Assembly (NCBI GenBank): GCA_964247055.1
Contig: OZ176052.1
Coordinates: 8,370,001 to 8,434,000 of the forward strand
Source of the DNA: Paragordius varius
Lineage: Eukaryota > Nematomorpha
Length of the DNA: 64,000 nucleotides
Reading direction: 5' to 3'
Position numbers and translations under genes: made by a program. Each line of letters opens with the position of its first letter. The first letter of the stretch is position 1. This document shows positions 1 to 12,300 of this stretch, piece by piece. The notes under the pieces were generated by a model. That model saw only the letters and a program-made list of their open reading frames with translations. It was not told the DNA's origin and searched no databases.

Positions 1-39
1 ACTATCATACTTTTTGTAAAAATACATATTCAACATTAA

Positions 40-891
<852 letters not shown>

Positions 892-2229
892 TTTTTGAGC
901 CTTATTTTTATATAGCCCATCTCCTTCAATCCATTTGATAGTCATTTTATCTATATATATTATACTGGATTTTTATACATCATATATTGTGCAACCGAGT
1001 GTGTAAATTTTAACACGGTTCGGGTGATGGTGTTTTTCTGGAAAAACACTGTTTCAATAAAAAATCTCAATATGGCGCTAAGATTAAATACCTATAGTTC
1101 CGTGTTCAAACTGCAAACTTATGCAATCGTAATATATACGTATTATTCCCACATTTTTGCATATATATAAGCAGAAGACATGAACACATACATGGATAAA
1201 AGAATATATAGTTATATGCACAATATATTTATAACTGTTTTGTACATATTTATACAATTATATATATCTATATATTAATATTTATAACTCTTTATTCTCT
1301 ACAAAAATATTTATAAAATTAATATAAAAATATACCAAAAAATATACAAAGAATCTAGATAATATAGTTTAACCTTATTGATGATGTGTTGACCTGCTTG
1401 ACAGTATGGTTTTACGAAAAAAAGTTGAATTATAAAAAAGATAGAATTGAGAGCGCCTTTTATTATTTGTATGATTTTGATTTTTTATTCTTTCATGGAT
1501 TAATTTTTTTCCAAATTATATTTCCTACATTTGCATGATTACATTTATATCAATCTATATCTTTAAGAAATATGCTTGGTTCATTTATATGCTTATATAT
1601 GTATTGGTTTAACCAATAATTACGCCTTTGTTTAAATAAGTTCCACATTTTTATTGCATATATACATTAGTTTATCCATTTATCAATTGTTTTATAATTT
1701 ATCCAAATTGTAGTGTTATTATTGCCTTATTTCTTATTCAATCTTAAGTTCACCATTTGATTCTGTAATAATAGTAAGTATACATGTATTAAATATTTTT
1801 GCGTTCGTTATCAATATACTTTTTGGCGCAGCACTCACAATTATCATTTTGTGATAAAGAATTACTAATTTTTGATGGCTAAAATATTGTGTAACCACAG
1901 TACATAAAATAGGATGGAAATAAAGGCAATATATTTGATTTATGTTTGTATCTAATAGAATTTTTTAATGGTTAAGTGATATGCAAATAATTTTTTTGTG
2001 CGAAAATAACTTAAAAATTTCTTTATAAAATCATAGAAAAATCACTATTAAATTAATAATTTTTTTAAACTTAATTTGATAGTAAACAACTCTTTTTTTT
2101 CAAACATCCGAATTTGTAAAATATTCAGTATATCCAATTTTAAATGTTTTTATAATATTGTTATATATATCGTTTTCATCAACGCTTCAACATAAAACTA
2201 AACAATATGCTTTTTTGATTAATTTATTT
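892..2229. other. ELAV 3' flank, AT-rich, no gene seen
   Basis: Very AT-rich sequence with short TA runs. The first part is probably 3' UTR: an AATAAA lies 165 nt after the stop codon. No reading frame with convincing codon use or splice-linked exons was found on either strand. Confidence 0.5.
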
Positions 2230-2279
2230 TAGTAATAGTTATTGTATTAAAATTTTTATCGCGCTATCTTGGATCTTTT

Positions 2280-2850
2280 GCGTTTATTCCAAATTTAGCC
2301 CATTCGAGCGAAGGTTAAAAGTATGAGACTTTTAGAGCCCACATATAAAATTAAAGTTTAATAGATATTGATTTTATAATAGAGTTTATTATGATGTATT
2401 TTGATATTTGGAAGGAAACACATAGCTCTCACCAAATAAAATTAATTTGAATAATTTTGCAACTTTTGGATATTAACCATTTCCCGCACAAGTAGTAATA
2501 GTTTTCCTATCCAACTCATGAGATAATACGAAAATCATATAGATACATTTTTTAGAATACCAGGATAATTACATTACTAATTAGTTTTTTATCAGATATT
2601 GGCAGATATCACATACGGCAAATAGCTATATTACTGGATTTTCGCTTTTTGTTGCCAATAGCTAATAATACTTTATGCTGTCTATACTATCTGGTAAATG
2701 AACAACTACTAGCAATGCAGTTTATTCATACTGTGTCTTACACAGTGTCCACAAAAAAAAACCTGATGAAATATATACATCCTGATAGGAAAATGAGAAT
2801 TATGATGGTATTTCGGTTTTGCTCTTACGAGTGAGAAGAAATTTATTGAC
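2280..2850. mobile_element. Repeat family C, broken copy
   Basis: Bases about 2300-2420 resemble 27650-27760 and 61970-62060. Bases about 2738-2830, beginning GTCCACA and then CTGATGAAATATATAC, resemble the left end of the element at 26791 and, inverted, its right end at 27935. The pieces are in altered order here, so this looks like a rearranged copy of a family with terminal inverted repeats. The start ACAGTGTCCAC is reminiscent of Tc1/mariner ends, but no transposase is visible. Confidence 0.45.
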
Positions 2851-3348
2851 ACCTTTGTGTGGTAATAGATCCATATAAGTAAATGGTTGGTGAAATATAA
2901 TTATTTTAAAAAATATCAAATATTCCAAACTAAATATAAGTTAACGAATATTTTTATAGAATTTTTTATATAGGCTCCGAAAGTCTATGGGCTAGTTCTT
3001 TTAAAATTGCAAAAATGCCGAGAACTTTTTTTGATGTCATCTAGCATTAAAAATTGTTATCCCAATCTTATATTAATGCATGTGTTCTTACCTAACTATC
3101 TTAGAGGGTCAAAATATGATACTTTCCTACATTCGAAAATTAAAATAACCTATAAATACTTTTTTGCTTTTTTATTGTAGTGTATGATTTATGATATTTT
3201 CAGGACCAAAGTTAACTTTCCCCATAAAAATTTATTAAGCATAATGTACAGTTACGATTTATTGATATAAACAAACTAATTACAAAAATGATATTTTTTC
3301 AAAATTCCGATTTTTTAAAAAGTGTAAAATAAAAGTATTAATTAACTT

Positions 3349-3570
3349 TCAACAATTTTCAGGCAAAAAATTTCTATAGACATGACATCTCATATATGTT
3401 GCGTCATGGTAAAAGCGTAATAGCTTGTGGGATGGGTAGAGAGCGTGAACTGGAACACTTGCCAACACGTATTGAACCATATTTTTTAAATTTGGCCATA
3501 GCTTATCCCTTAGTTTGACCTTAACTTTAGACTCAAATCTGACAAAGTGCGGTAATGGCTCTGAAAACAT
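3349..3570 (-). CDS. Unrecognised exon-like open frame, 73 codons
   Basis: This stretch is less AT-rich than its surroundings and stays open for 73 codons with mixed codon use, including the stretch LRDKLWPNLKNMV and a segment with several His and Tyr. A TTTTCAG acceptor-like site lies just inside its 5' end (after about base 3557 on the minus strand), so it may be an internal exon rather than a free-standing gene. I do not recognise a domain and found no partner exon. It could equally be a decayed transposon fragment, since it sits between repeat copies. Confidence 0.2.
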   Translation of the reverse strand: MFSEPLPHFVRFESKVKVKLRDKLWPNLKNMVQYVLASVPVHALYPSHKLLRFYHDATYMRCHVYRNFLPENC

Positions 3571-4449
3571 TTATCTTAACCACATAACAGTAAATTTAGT
3601 AATGAATAGATATGCATGGTGGGTCAAAAGCCTAGTTGAATTCTATATTTAAGGAAAGGTATGACCAACTATAAAATCCGAATAATACTGGAGCTATATT
3701 GCATTTGAAAAGATAACTGATATCTGAACTTTAAAGAAATTTTTAAATCGAATTTATTTATGGAAGAAATATCTGAAAAGTTGCAAATAAACAGTTAGTT
3801 AAATGCATGTTTATATGATTATCGTTTATATAGCATCGATAAATTTAAAATAAAGTTTTATTTCGGTTTTACGTAATATATATATTACAAATTAGGTATA
3901 CGTGTATTAATTGACCATAAAAAATTAACTCACTCATAGCTCCACCTCAAGAGATAAGTCTCTCATAATCAATGAGGAATGCCTTATAAGTATATATGAC
4001 CCTTAAATTAAAGTATAAATTATGATTTATGTCAAAATGCATTTTCGAGTCGAGAAAAAAATTGCAAGTAGTTGTAAATTAATTTTTAATGCATCGATTT
4101 TGATATCATTAAAACATTTAAGTAAATAAAAATATTATTACGTTTTCATTCAAGTTCATGCATTAATGAAAAAATATTTTATACTTAAAAACTTGGCTCC
4201 TCTAATCTTGGGGTGATAACCCTAACCTTCCCCTATTACTCTATTAATGTGGTTCAATATATTCTCCAAAAATATTCAGAGCGTTTTCGGCCCGGTCTCC
4301 TTTATAGGGGACCAAAAATGAAAGGATGGACAACGATCTACTGTATTATAAGAGATACAATACCATAATTCCTCCCTCTCTATGGAGGTAAATATAATTA
4401 AAATGACAACATTTCATTAACATAAAAAGGAATATCTAAAAAACAAATC
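3571..4449. other. Intergenic AT-rich stretch
   Basis: Nothing recognisable as a gene or RNA. Bases 4190-4390 are somewhat richer in G and C (short runs such as CCCGGTCTCC) and lie directly beyond the 3' end of the LINE. Confidence 0.4.
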
Positions 4450-6290
4450 ATATGTTCATAATTTTATTGATGTTTCAAGTAGAAGGGATCACTCATTTTA
4501 AAATATTTTTGGTGGAAAATTGAAATTGTTACATGGCACACACTCCAAATTTTCAAATCTAAAAAGGTAAGAGAGTCATATAATAGTTCACTATTAGGTA
4601 ATACTATTTTTACGACATCATTTATTTGGATAGGATGCATGAAAAGTAGATTAATGCCATAAATCATTGTATGTAGGGAAGGGTCAGGACTCCAGATTCG
4701 GAGTTTTGTGGCCACAAGTAATTCCCGCCATAACTTACGATCTTTACATTGTTTTGTTGTAAGGCTACATTGATTCAAGTCCATTTTTATTGTATCATTA
4801 TAAGAAAAGAGTGGTCGTCTCTTTTTTCTTTTGCCATCAACATTCATGTTTTCAAAAGTTTTTGAAGGGTGGGTGGCGTTTCTTCCATGAGTATGACCGT
4901 AGAGACGCAATCTATTAGTTTGGATGAAATAATCGATTTTATCGGTAATAAAAGATGGTATTTCTGATGTGCGAAAGCAGCTTTTGAATATTCGGCTCTT
5001 ACTAGTTATTTGATTAGTTTTGTTTAATGCCCAAGTTTCAGAACCATAGGTAAGAGCTGGTCTTATTCCTGCATTGTAAAGATACCATTTATTATTATTG
5101 TTAACGTTTTTGTTTTGTAAAAAATATTTTAACTGATTATATTTTATACAACCTTGTTGTATTCTTCTTTTAATAGCCTTTTGTAGGCTGCCCTGAGATG
5201 ATATGATATCTCCTAGGTAAACAAAAGAATCTACCAATTCGACATTATGACCGTCAATGTTAAATAAATTTATCGGATGAGAATTATTATTACTGGGGTT
5301 TAAACAATTTAAACATGTAAAATTTATTGCATTTGTTAACTTGTCCTTTACTTTGTGTACACACATTTAACATGATATGCTTTTAATTCGAACGTACTTC
5401 TTTCCTGCAAATGGAGCAGGGATATCTGGGTGTTTCACTTTAACTATTCATCATATTGTTTTTTCCGGGTTTATAACCATTCCATATTGCTCTAGGCATT
5501 TTTTCCACTTAGTAAGATTATTTACAAGTTAATCCGATGATCGCGTCGTTATAACGAGGTCGTCGGCGAATAACATTTCCCAAGGGTATAGGTTCTTATA
5601 TCTTGTTGCCGCATCTATTATAGTAATGAAGGGAGTAGGCTTAGGACTGAACCTTGATGCAGTCCAGCGTTGGTTGGGAAGTTGCTTGTATTGCCGATAT
5701 TGGTTCTAGTGTTGGTTGTTGTAAATTTATAAAGTAGTAATATGATTTGTATAGTATGTTCCTCTATTCCGTTTTTACGCAGTGCCCATTGAATTGTGGA
5801 ACGTGGTATTTGATCAAACGCACGTTCCAGATCTACAAAGACATGGTATAGCTTTTGTTTCTTTTACAGATACTTTTCTAATAAGCTGAGCACAAACAAG
5901 GGATCTATTGTGCTACTGTTTGGACGAAATGCAAACTGATTCGAATCAATGTTTATATGTTTTCTAAACCTGTTTTCTAATATAATTTCTAATAATTTAA
6001 GTGTATGTTCCGGCAGTTTCAGAGGTCTGTAGGACGATGTTTTTAGTCGATCGCCTTTATTTTTATAAATGTTATGATGTTCTTTTAATCGCTGAAAGTT
6101 TGGTTTGTAATTATTATTTGGTTAAAGAGTTTGGTCAGATACTCTGCAGTATCTTTGATGGATCGGATGAGGTCGACTGAAAGGCTGCTTGGACCTGGAG
6201 CTTTGTTGTTTTTTAATTTTTTGATTGTAGTTGTGACTTCATCTATGGTGATTTCTTGTATGGGACACTGGTGTAACCGTGCTAATTGGT
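4450..6290 (-). mobile_element. RTE-type LINE, 5'-truncated and broken
   Basis: Read on the minus strand the element starts inside the reverse transcriptase. A segment reading KKLKNNKAPGPSSL (about 6240) is the early RT motif. FVDLERAFDQIPR follows (about 5830), then LHQGSVLS (about 5660) and the catalytic-type FADD (about 5565). The 3' third is an open frame of 300 codons (4464-5366) with the thumb and tail region typical of these elements: VYLGDIISSQGSL, GIRPALTYGSETW and a basic Lys/Arg cluster before the end. Frameshifts and stops separate the RT pieces; the endonuclease is missing, consistent with ordinary 5' truncation. The order of motifs fits RTE-like LINEs of invertebrates. Other tails of this type occur at 43131 and 45795. 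Confidence 0.8.
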
Positions 6291-6589
6291 CGGATTTACT
6301 TGGTTAAGTTGTTTTTCTATTTATTTTCCAAATTTCTTTGACTTCCGAGGGATTTGTTATTATATTTTATTTATCATCCTTAATACATTTTATGGTTTTA
6401 ACGTTTTTAGTACTATTACCAGCGTAAATCTCGGGCTGATACGCCTCCCGAGGAAGTACTTCGGACTTTTTGGGGGAAGCTATTTGAAAAAAGATATCAA
6501 CAAATGTGTGATCCATATATGTGGATTAATTCGAAACATAATTTAATAGTTATGATAATAAGATTTTCAAAACGGGGCTTCATAGAATT

Positions 6590-8090
6590 TTCAAAACTCT
6601 GCAATCATACTAATATATTGTTTACTGGTGTGAAGGCTATTGAACTCGTATGGCTTCTTAAGTTTGAAAATTAGCTCCAGGACCACGCCATTTTTGCATG
6701 GCGTCTCAGTTTTAAACCGGTAGACCCCTACCCATAGACCTATATGAAAAATCGCTAAGCTAATTTCTTTTCCTTTATAAGGCAAATATTTGGAATCATC
6801 TTTGATACCATCGTCTCATGAGTTATTCGAAAAAATACCTCAATACTAAATAATCGTTAAATGATGGCGTATTTTTAGGTCAATAAAAAACACCTGACCT
6901 TAATTTTTACCTAGTTACTGGTAATGTTTGAGGCTTTTAATGAGCTCATATGGCTTCATAAACTTTCTGTAAATTAGCTCCAAACAAAGAAATTTCTATA
7001 TAGTGGCGCAGGCGGGTATCTCCTTACGCACTGGTAGGTATAAAAAAAGCTTTGGGCAAAATTTTTGCCTTTATATGGGGAATATCTGGAATTATCATGG
7101 ATTCCATATGTTCCTATAAGTTCTTGGAAATAGTGCTACAAAATTAAAAAAATTTTCTATGGCGGCGCATTTTTCAGGGCATTAAACTTTACTTAGCGAC
7201 TCATTAAAATAACCTCATATACTAAAAAATTTGTTTTTTAAGGGGTAAAAAATATTTTAGGCCCTCATTAAACTCACATAGTCTCATAGGTTTTCTAATA
7301 TTTGGCTCCAAAGGCATGCTCTATCGATATGGTGACGCAGTTTTACATGGGTAGCCCCCTAACTAGGGTAAAACAAAAAAAACGCTGGATTAAATTTTTG
7401 CCTTAATTAGGATAATACCTGGAATCATGATTGATTCCAGATGCTCTCGTGTGGGATTTTCGAAAAATTGTTTCAAACCCAAAAAGTCATTCTATGGTGG
7501 CGCATTTTTCTGGGCAAGGGCCTAATTATTTTTTAAAACCGCTCTACTTAAATTTTTGCCTTTTTACGGGCAATATTTTAAGCCCTTATTAAACTCATAT
7601 GGCCTGATAAGTTTTCTAAAATTTGCCTCCAAAGTCACGCTGTATCGATATGGTGGCGCACTTTTAGGCGGGTAGCCCCCTATCCAGAGGCTGATACAAA
7701 AAAGCACTTGATTAAAATTATTGCCTTTTTATGGAGAATACCTGGAATCATGATTGATTCCATATGCTCTCATTAGTTTTTGGAAAAAATGCCTCAAAAC
7801 TGAAAAATCATTCTATGGTGGCGCATTTTTCAGGGAGTGAGGGGCCCAATTAACGGCTAATTTTAAAAAACCGCACGACCTAAATTTTTGCTTTGTTAAG
7901 ATTGAACTCATATGGCCTGATAGTTTTTCTGAAATTTAGCCCCAAAGGCACGCTATTTCGATATGACGGGGCTGTTTTTAGCGGGCATCTGTTTACCCAG
8001 CAGCCAATATAAAAAAACGCACGACTAAAATTTTTGCCTTTGAACAGGAAACACCTGGAATTCTCATCGAATTTTTACGGTCTCATACCT
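6590..8090. repeat. Divergent tandem array, about five units of 300-330 bp
   Basis: Landmarks recur at regular spacing. GGAATCATNNTTGATTCC-like palindromes start near 6790, 7089, 7420, 7744 and 8055 (intervals 299, 331, 324, 311). ACTCATATGGCYT-like blocks lie near 6642, 6943, 7270, 7588 and 7905. A TGGTGGCGCATTTTT-like block also recurs. Units differ by many substitutions and small indels, so the array is old or evolves without homogenisation. The best-kept palindrome is GGAATCATGATTGATTCC at about 7420 and 7744. No protein reading frame is maintained across units. Confidence 0.75.
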
Positions 8091-8492
8091 TGGACAAAAA
8101 ATAGATTTAAAAAATTATTTTTGTGGGCTTGTTTTTTGAAAAAAATGACATTTAACGAAAGGAGCGGGTAAAAAGAGGGCAAGCGTCCCGACTGTGATCG
8201 GCACAATCGATAAAAAGTAAAAAAAAAATATTTGAAATTGAATAGTCCAACACGTTTTCCGAAAAATTGTTTCAAAGACACGATTTTCGTGGACTTATGT
8301 TTTCAAAAAACCCGTTTTTTAGGGTGGACCCGAACGGGAAGCCTAGTTCAAAAAAAGTGCGAAGTTATTGTCGGGGCGTTCATTAATGATTATATTTTTT
8401 CGACATTGGGATTTGAATGGGTTTACCAGTTTTCTGGAAACAGATCACAAAGCCAGCATTTTCCATTTTTATAAAAATATAGATTAAGGTTT

Positions 8493-8529
<37 letters not shown>

Positions 8530-9380
8530 ATGGTTTGCTTTTTAAAATCTTTTTCTAAACTATCGGCAATTTTAACAGATTTTTCTTTGAAGGCGCGTCG
8601 AAAGGCCTTTTGAACATGTTGTTCCTAATTACGATTTTTTATAATTAAAAAAGCACACAATTTTTGGAGTTTCGAAAGATTAAATTGAAATTGGAGACAA
8701 TATTTATTTTTAGTCAAAATCCTTAAAAACCATAATCGATAATTAAAAATATTTATTAATAATAATTTCAATTAATTATATAATGCAGATAATGGTATAA
8801 TTTATAGACAAAAACAAATAATTGCGCAAATAAGTTACCATTATAAATAATTTTGTAGTATTGAAGGTTGCATTATTTGATAATCTAAAAAATATAAAAA
8901 TATGGTAGATAATATAGTTTTAAATAGTTTTTTTACAATAATATTCTTATTTAGATTTTTTGGTATAAAACTAAATATAAAACTAATCCTTTAAAATCGA
9001 ATATATTAGACGCAACATAAAAATAATGCCAATGGCCCAATGGCGATAAAAAATTAGAATAAATAATTTATTAGCAATAGAATATTAAATCAAATTGTTT
9101 TATTTTGATTTACAAATAAATATGTGACAAATAAAATTTAATTCAGTATTAATGCTTTTTTTGCATTGAGTATGTATGTCCTTTGAGTTATAAATATAAA
9201 AATGTGATAATATTTGCAATTTAAGAGATTGTGTTTAAGTTTTTTTGATAAATGATTAAAAATTGTGAAACATATTTAATGACAGTTACTAATGAAAGGC
9301 ATGTAAAAAATTAAAAAGAATTAATTAACCGTTTAAAGACATGCATAAAAAGGTTTATTGTTTAAAAATAATTTTGATAA
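8091..9380. other. AT-rich spacer with a TA microsatellite
   Basis: Holds a (TA)n run at 8497-8527 and otherwise AT-rich sequence up to the stop codon of the HBS1-like gene. No gene is seen. The last few hundred bases are probably the 3' UTR of that gene. Confidence 0.5.
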
Positions 9381-12300
9381 CTATACCTTCGTAACGTATC
9401 CAGCAGCGACAGAATGACCAGAATACCTGAGTGTAAACCTACTAAGTTCTTTTATACCACCCATAATATTATCTGTATTAGTGATAGATTTGTCATTAAT
9501 ATTCGTTTGTTGAGCATTATTGGGTGATGTTGTAAAGGCTTCGATTGCAATAGGGCGATTAAATGTGATATGACAAAGCCCACTATCACCACGAGAAAAA
9601 ACACGAGGTTTCTTGAGCTTATTCCCCTACAATAGATAAATGTAAAAATTATTTTAAATGTTCAATTTACTTTTTACTGAAAAATCAGGTCAAATAATTT
9701 AATTGCCTGTTATAAAATTATGCTATTATATATACACCTAATAAGAACTAGGTAAAACTATTATAACCTGAAAAATAAATTATATAACAAGAGTTTTACA
9801 AAAATATGTGATAACAAAAATGAAGTATCAATTTACAATATTTTACGAATATTATTAACGAGTACTTCGGAATCATGGGTCAATAGTGCACCAGTAGATT
9901 TGTCGATGAGTCCAATCAGTTTGGATATAAAACATGGTTCCGAAAATGCCATATAATGGAAGACTGCCTAAAGTATTAATACAGTTATATTTTGTTTTCA
10001 AATTAAAACACAAAATTAAACTCCGAAAAAACCATTAATATTCACACACCTGAAAACCGAGTGTAATGGGCTGAAATGAGGAACTATTGGTAAAAGAATT
10101 AAGTGTATTGTAATCAGTATTGTAGCTAGCGTTTTGCACTTTAGAATAGACATTAGCACCTAAACCACCACTCAACGGACTATTGTTTGATAAAGAAGGT
10201 GATGAACTAAAATCGAGATCAAAAATCAGTATTTTAGCTTCAATCACGCTGGCGCAATGGATGGGCCATTCCAGAGGACATAAAACTTGACCTAAGCCAC
10301 TAACTGTCCCTCCAACACTGCTAAGCTTGGGCAAAAAATCAGGACTTGTATTAACGACAAGTGTAACTTGATCCCCAGCTATAGCGGTTGTTACATTGCT
10401 GCTATCTGCAACCAGTGCTGATGAATCAGGATGATCATGATAGTCATGCTTTATAGCTAAAAAAGAGAGGGAGAAAGAGAGTAAAAAATATCTATGGTTA
10501 AAATGACTGGTACTCAAACCCAAATCCACGGGCCGCATGTGGCCTTAGATAGGCCTTTTATGGCCATCAACTGTTTATTAATCTTTGAAATTACTTTTTT
10601 GGAGTAAAAACGTCTGTAAATGTATTAAACCGCTATGAAATATTTATTGGTATGATATGAAGCGCGGTCCTTGACACAAAATAAATATTTTTTTGACCCT
10701 AAATGGTTAGTACCACTGGTTTATAACAACAGTGTGTTTTAAAAATAAATTTTAAATGGACCGACATATTGTGGACTGTATACAAAGGCTTTTATAATAT
10801 CTTAAGGTGCTTTTACGATAAAAATATATTATATTGGATTATATATATAAAAAAACTAAATTTCTTAAATGTGAATTAAATAATTACGTTTGAATATTTA
10901 AGTAGTGATACAAATGAGTATGTAATTTATTATATGATTTTTTAATACAAAATAATTTTCTTCAGGAAATATAAGAAAAATAAAAAATTTTTAAATTTTC
11001 TACCCATGTGCCATTATAATTAATTATATTTCTGAAAAATTCCTATAATAAATTATTCTTATCATATACATAAAAATTAACCTTTGATGGTTACAATTTC
11101 ATTGACCGGAAAAATTATAAATTTTTCTTTGGCCAAACTTCGTGGATCTCCAATATACCCTGTAGAAAAGAACAATTAAAACAAAAAAACAAAAATATTT
11201 TTTAAATTAAAAATAAACCAGTTTCAATCTTTCCTGTTAAACATACACCGGCTCCTATTGGGGATTTGTAATAATCGGTAATAATAAAACGGAGAGGATA
11301 TGAAGTAGGCTTTTTGGGCAGTTGAAGTTCTTCTGTTTATATAAAATATGATATAATCAAACCTAAGTTCTATTATTATAGAGTATCCTTAATATTTTTA
11401 ACGAGTGAAAATTACATTGATTACATGTTAAACTAGGGGTGTCCAGCACAAATGGCTTCGCGGCGGGCCGCATTCGGAATATAAATGGGCATTCATAAAT
11501 AATTTATTAGATTCTAAAAATACTGTTAATTGCAACATGATATACCAATATTTTTGAGTTCGTTGTCAATTAAATCGATTTATTAAGAAAATTTATTTAG
11601 TAAATATCAATTTTGCTAAAATTTTGTCAGCACATTTTGCAGTTTATGGATTTTCGAAATTTTCGCGGGCCGCACATAATGTCCAGGAAGGCTGCATGTT
11701 GGACACCCCTGTGTTAAACCAATAAAATTCTCACCTAATGCATTTAATAGCGTTCCATATTGTGATATCCAACTGTTCGTTTGCAAATTTTCCTTATCAA
11801 GAGCGGTGAGCCCAGATAAATTTATTCCAAGTAAACCGCTAACTGGCACAAAACGACAGTTTTTATCCTTAAAACCAATGTGAAGAAGAAAATTCATAAT
11901 TTCTTTCTGTATCGATTTAAAGCGATCAAAGGACCACGAGACAGTATCCATCTTGTTAATGGCAATGATTAATTGATTAACGCCTATACAATAAAAAAAG
12001 TTTGCAAAACTATTAAATAAATATAGTTTTTATTAAGCTGTGCAAATCGGTGTAAGCCTGGAATTGAAAAATTTAAATTAAAAATAAACATGTCACAAAA
12101 TGCGCACCATTAAAACATTATACAAATATATGTTGATATACCGTTAAACAAACTGTAGAATCCCATATATTGTTTTATATTTAATTATTCATACTAATCA
12201 TAAAATATGTTTGTTATATTAAAATATATATATAATCGAAAAAAATTTGTTGGAAAAATTGATGTTTATGCAAAAAACTTCGTAATGTAACCAACGTATA

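Noticed and set aside
6590-8090. Regular repeats considered as a CRISPR-like array
   Set aside because: Units are about 300 bp and diverge along their length. There is no short repeat with unique spacers, and the host is eukaryotic.
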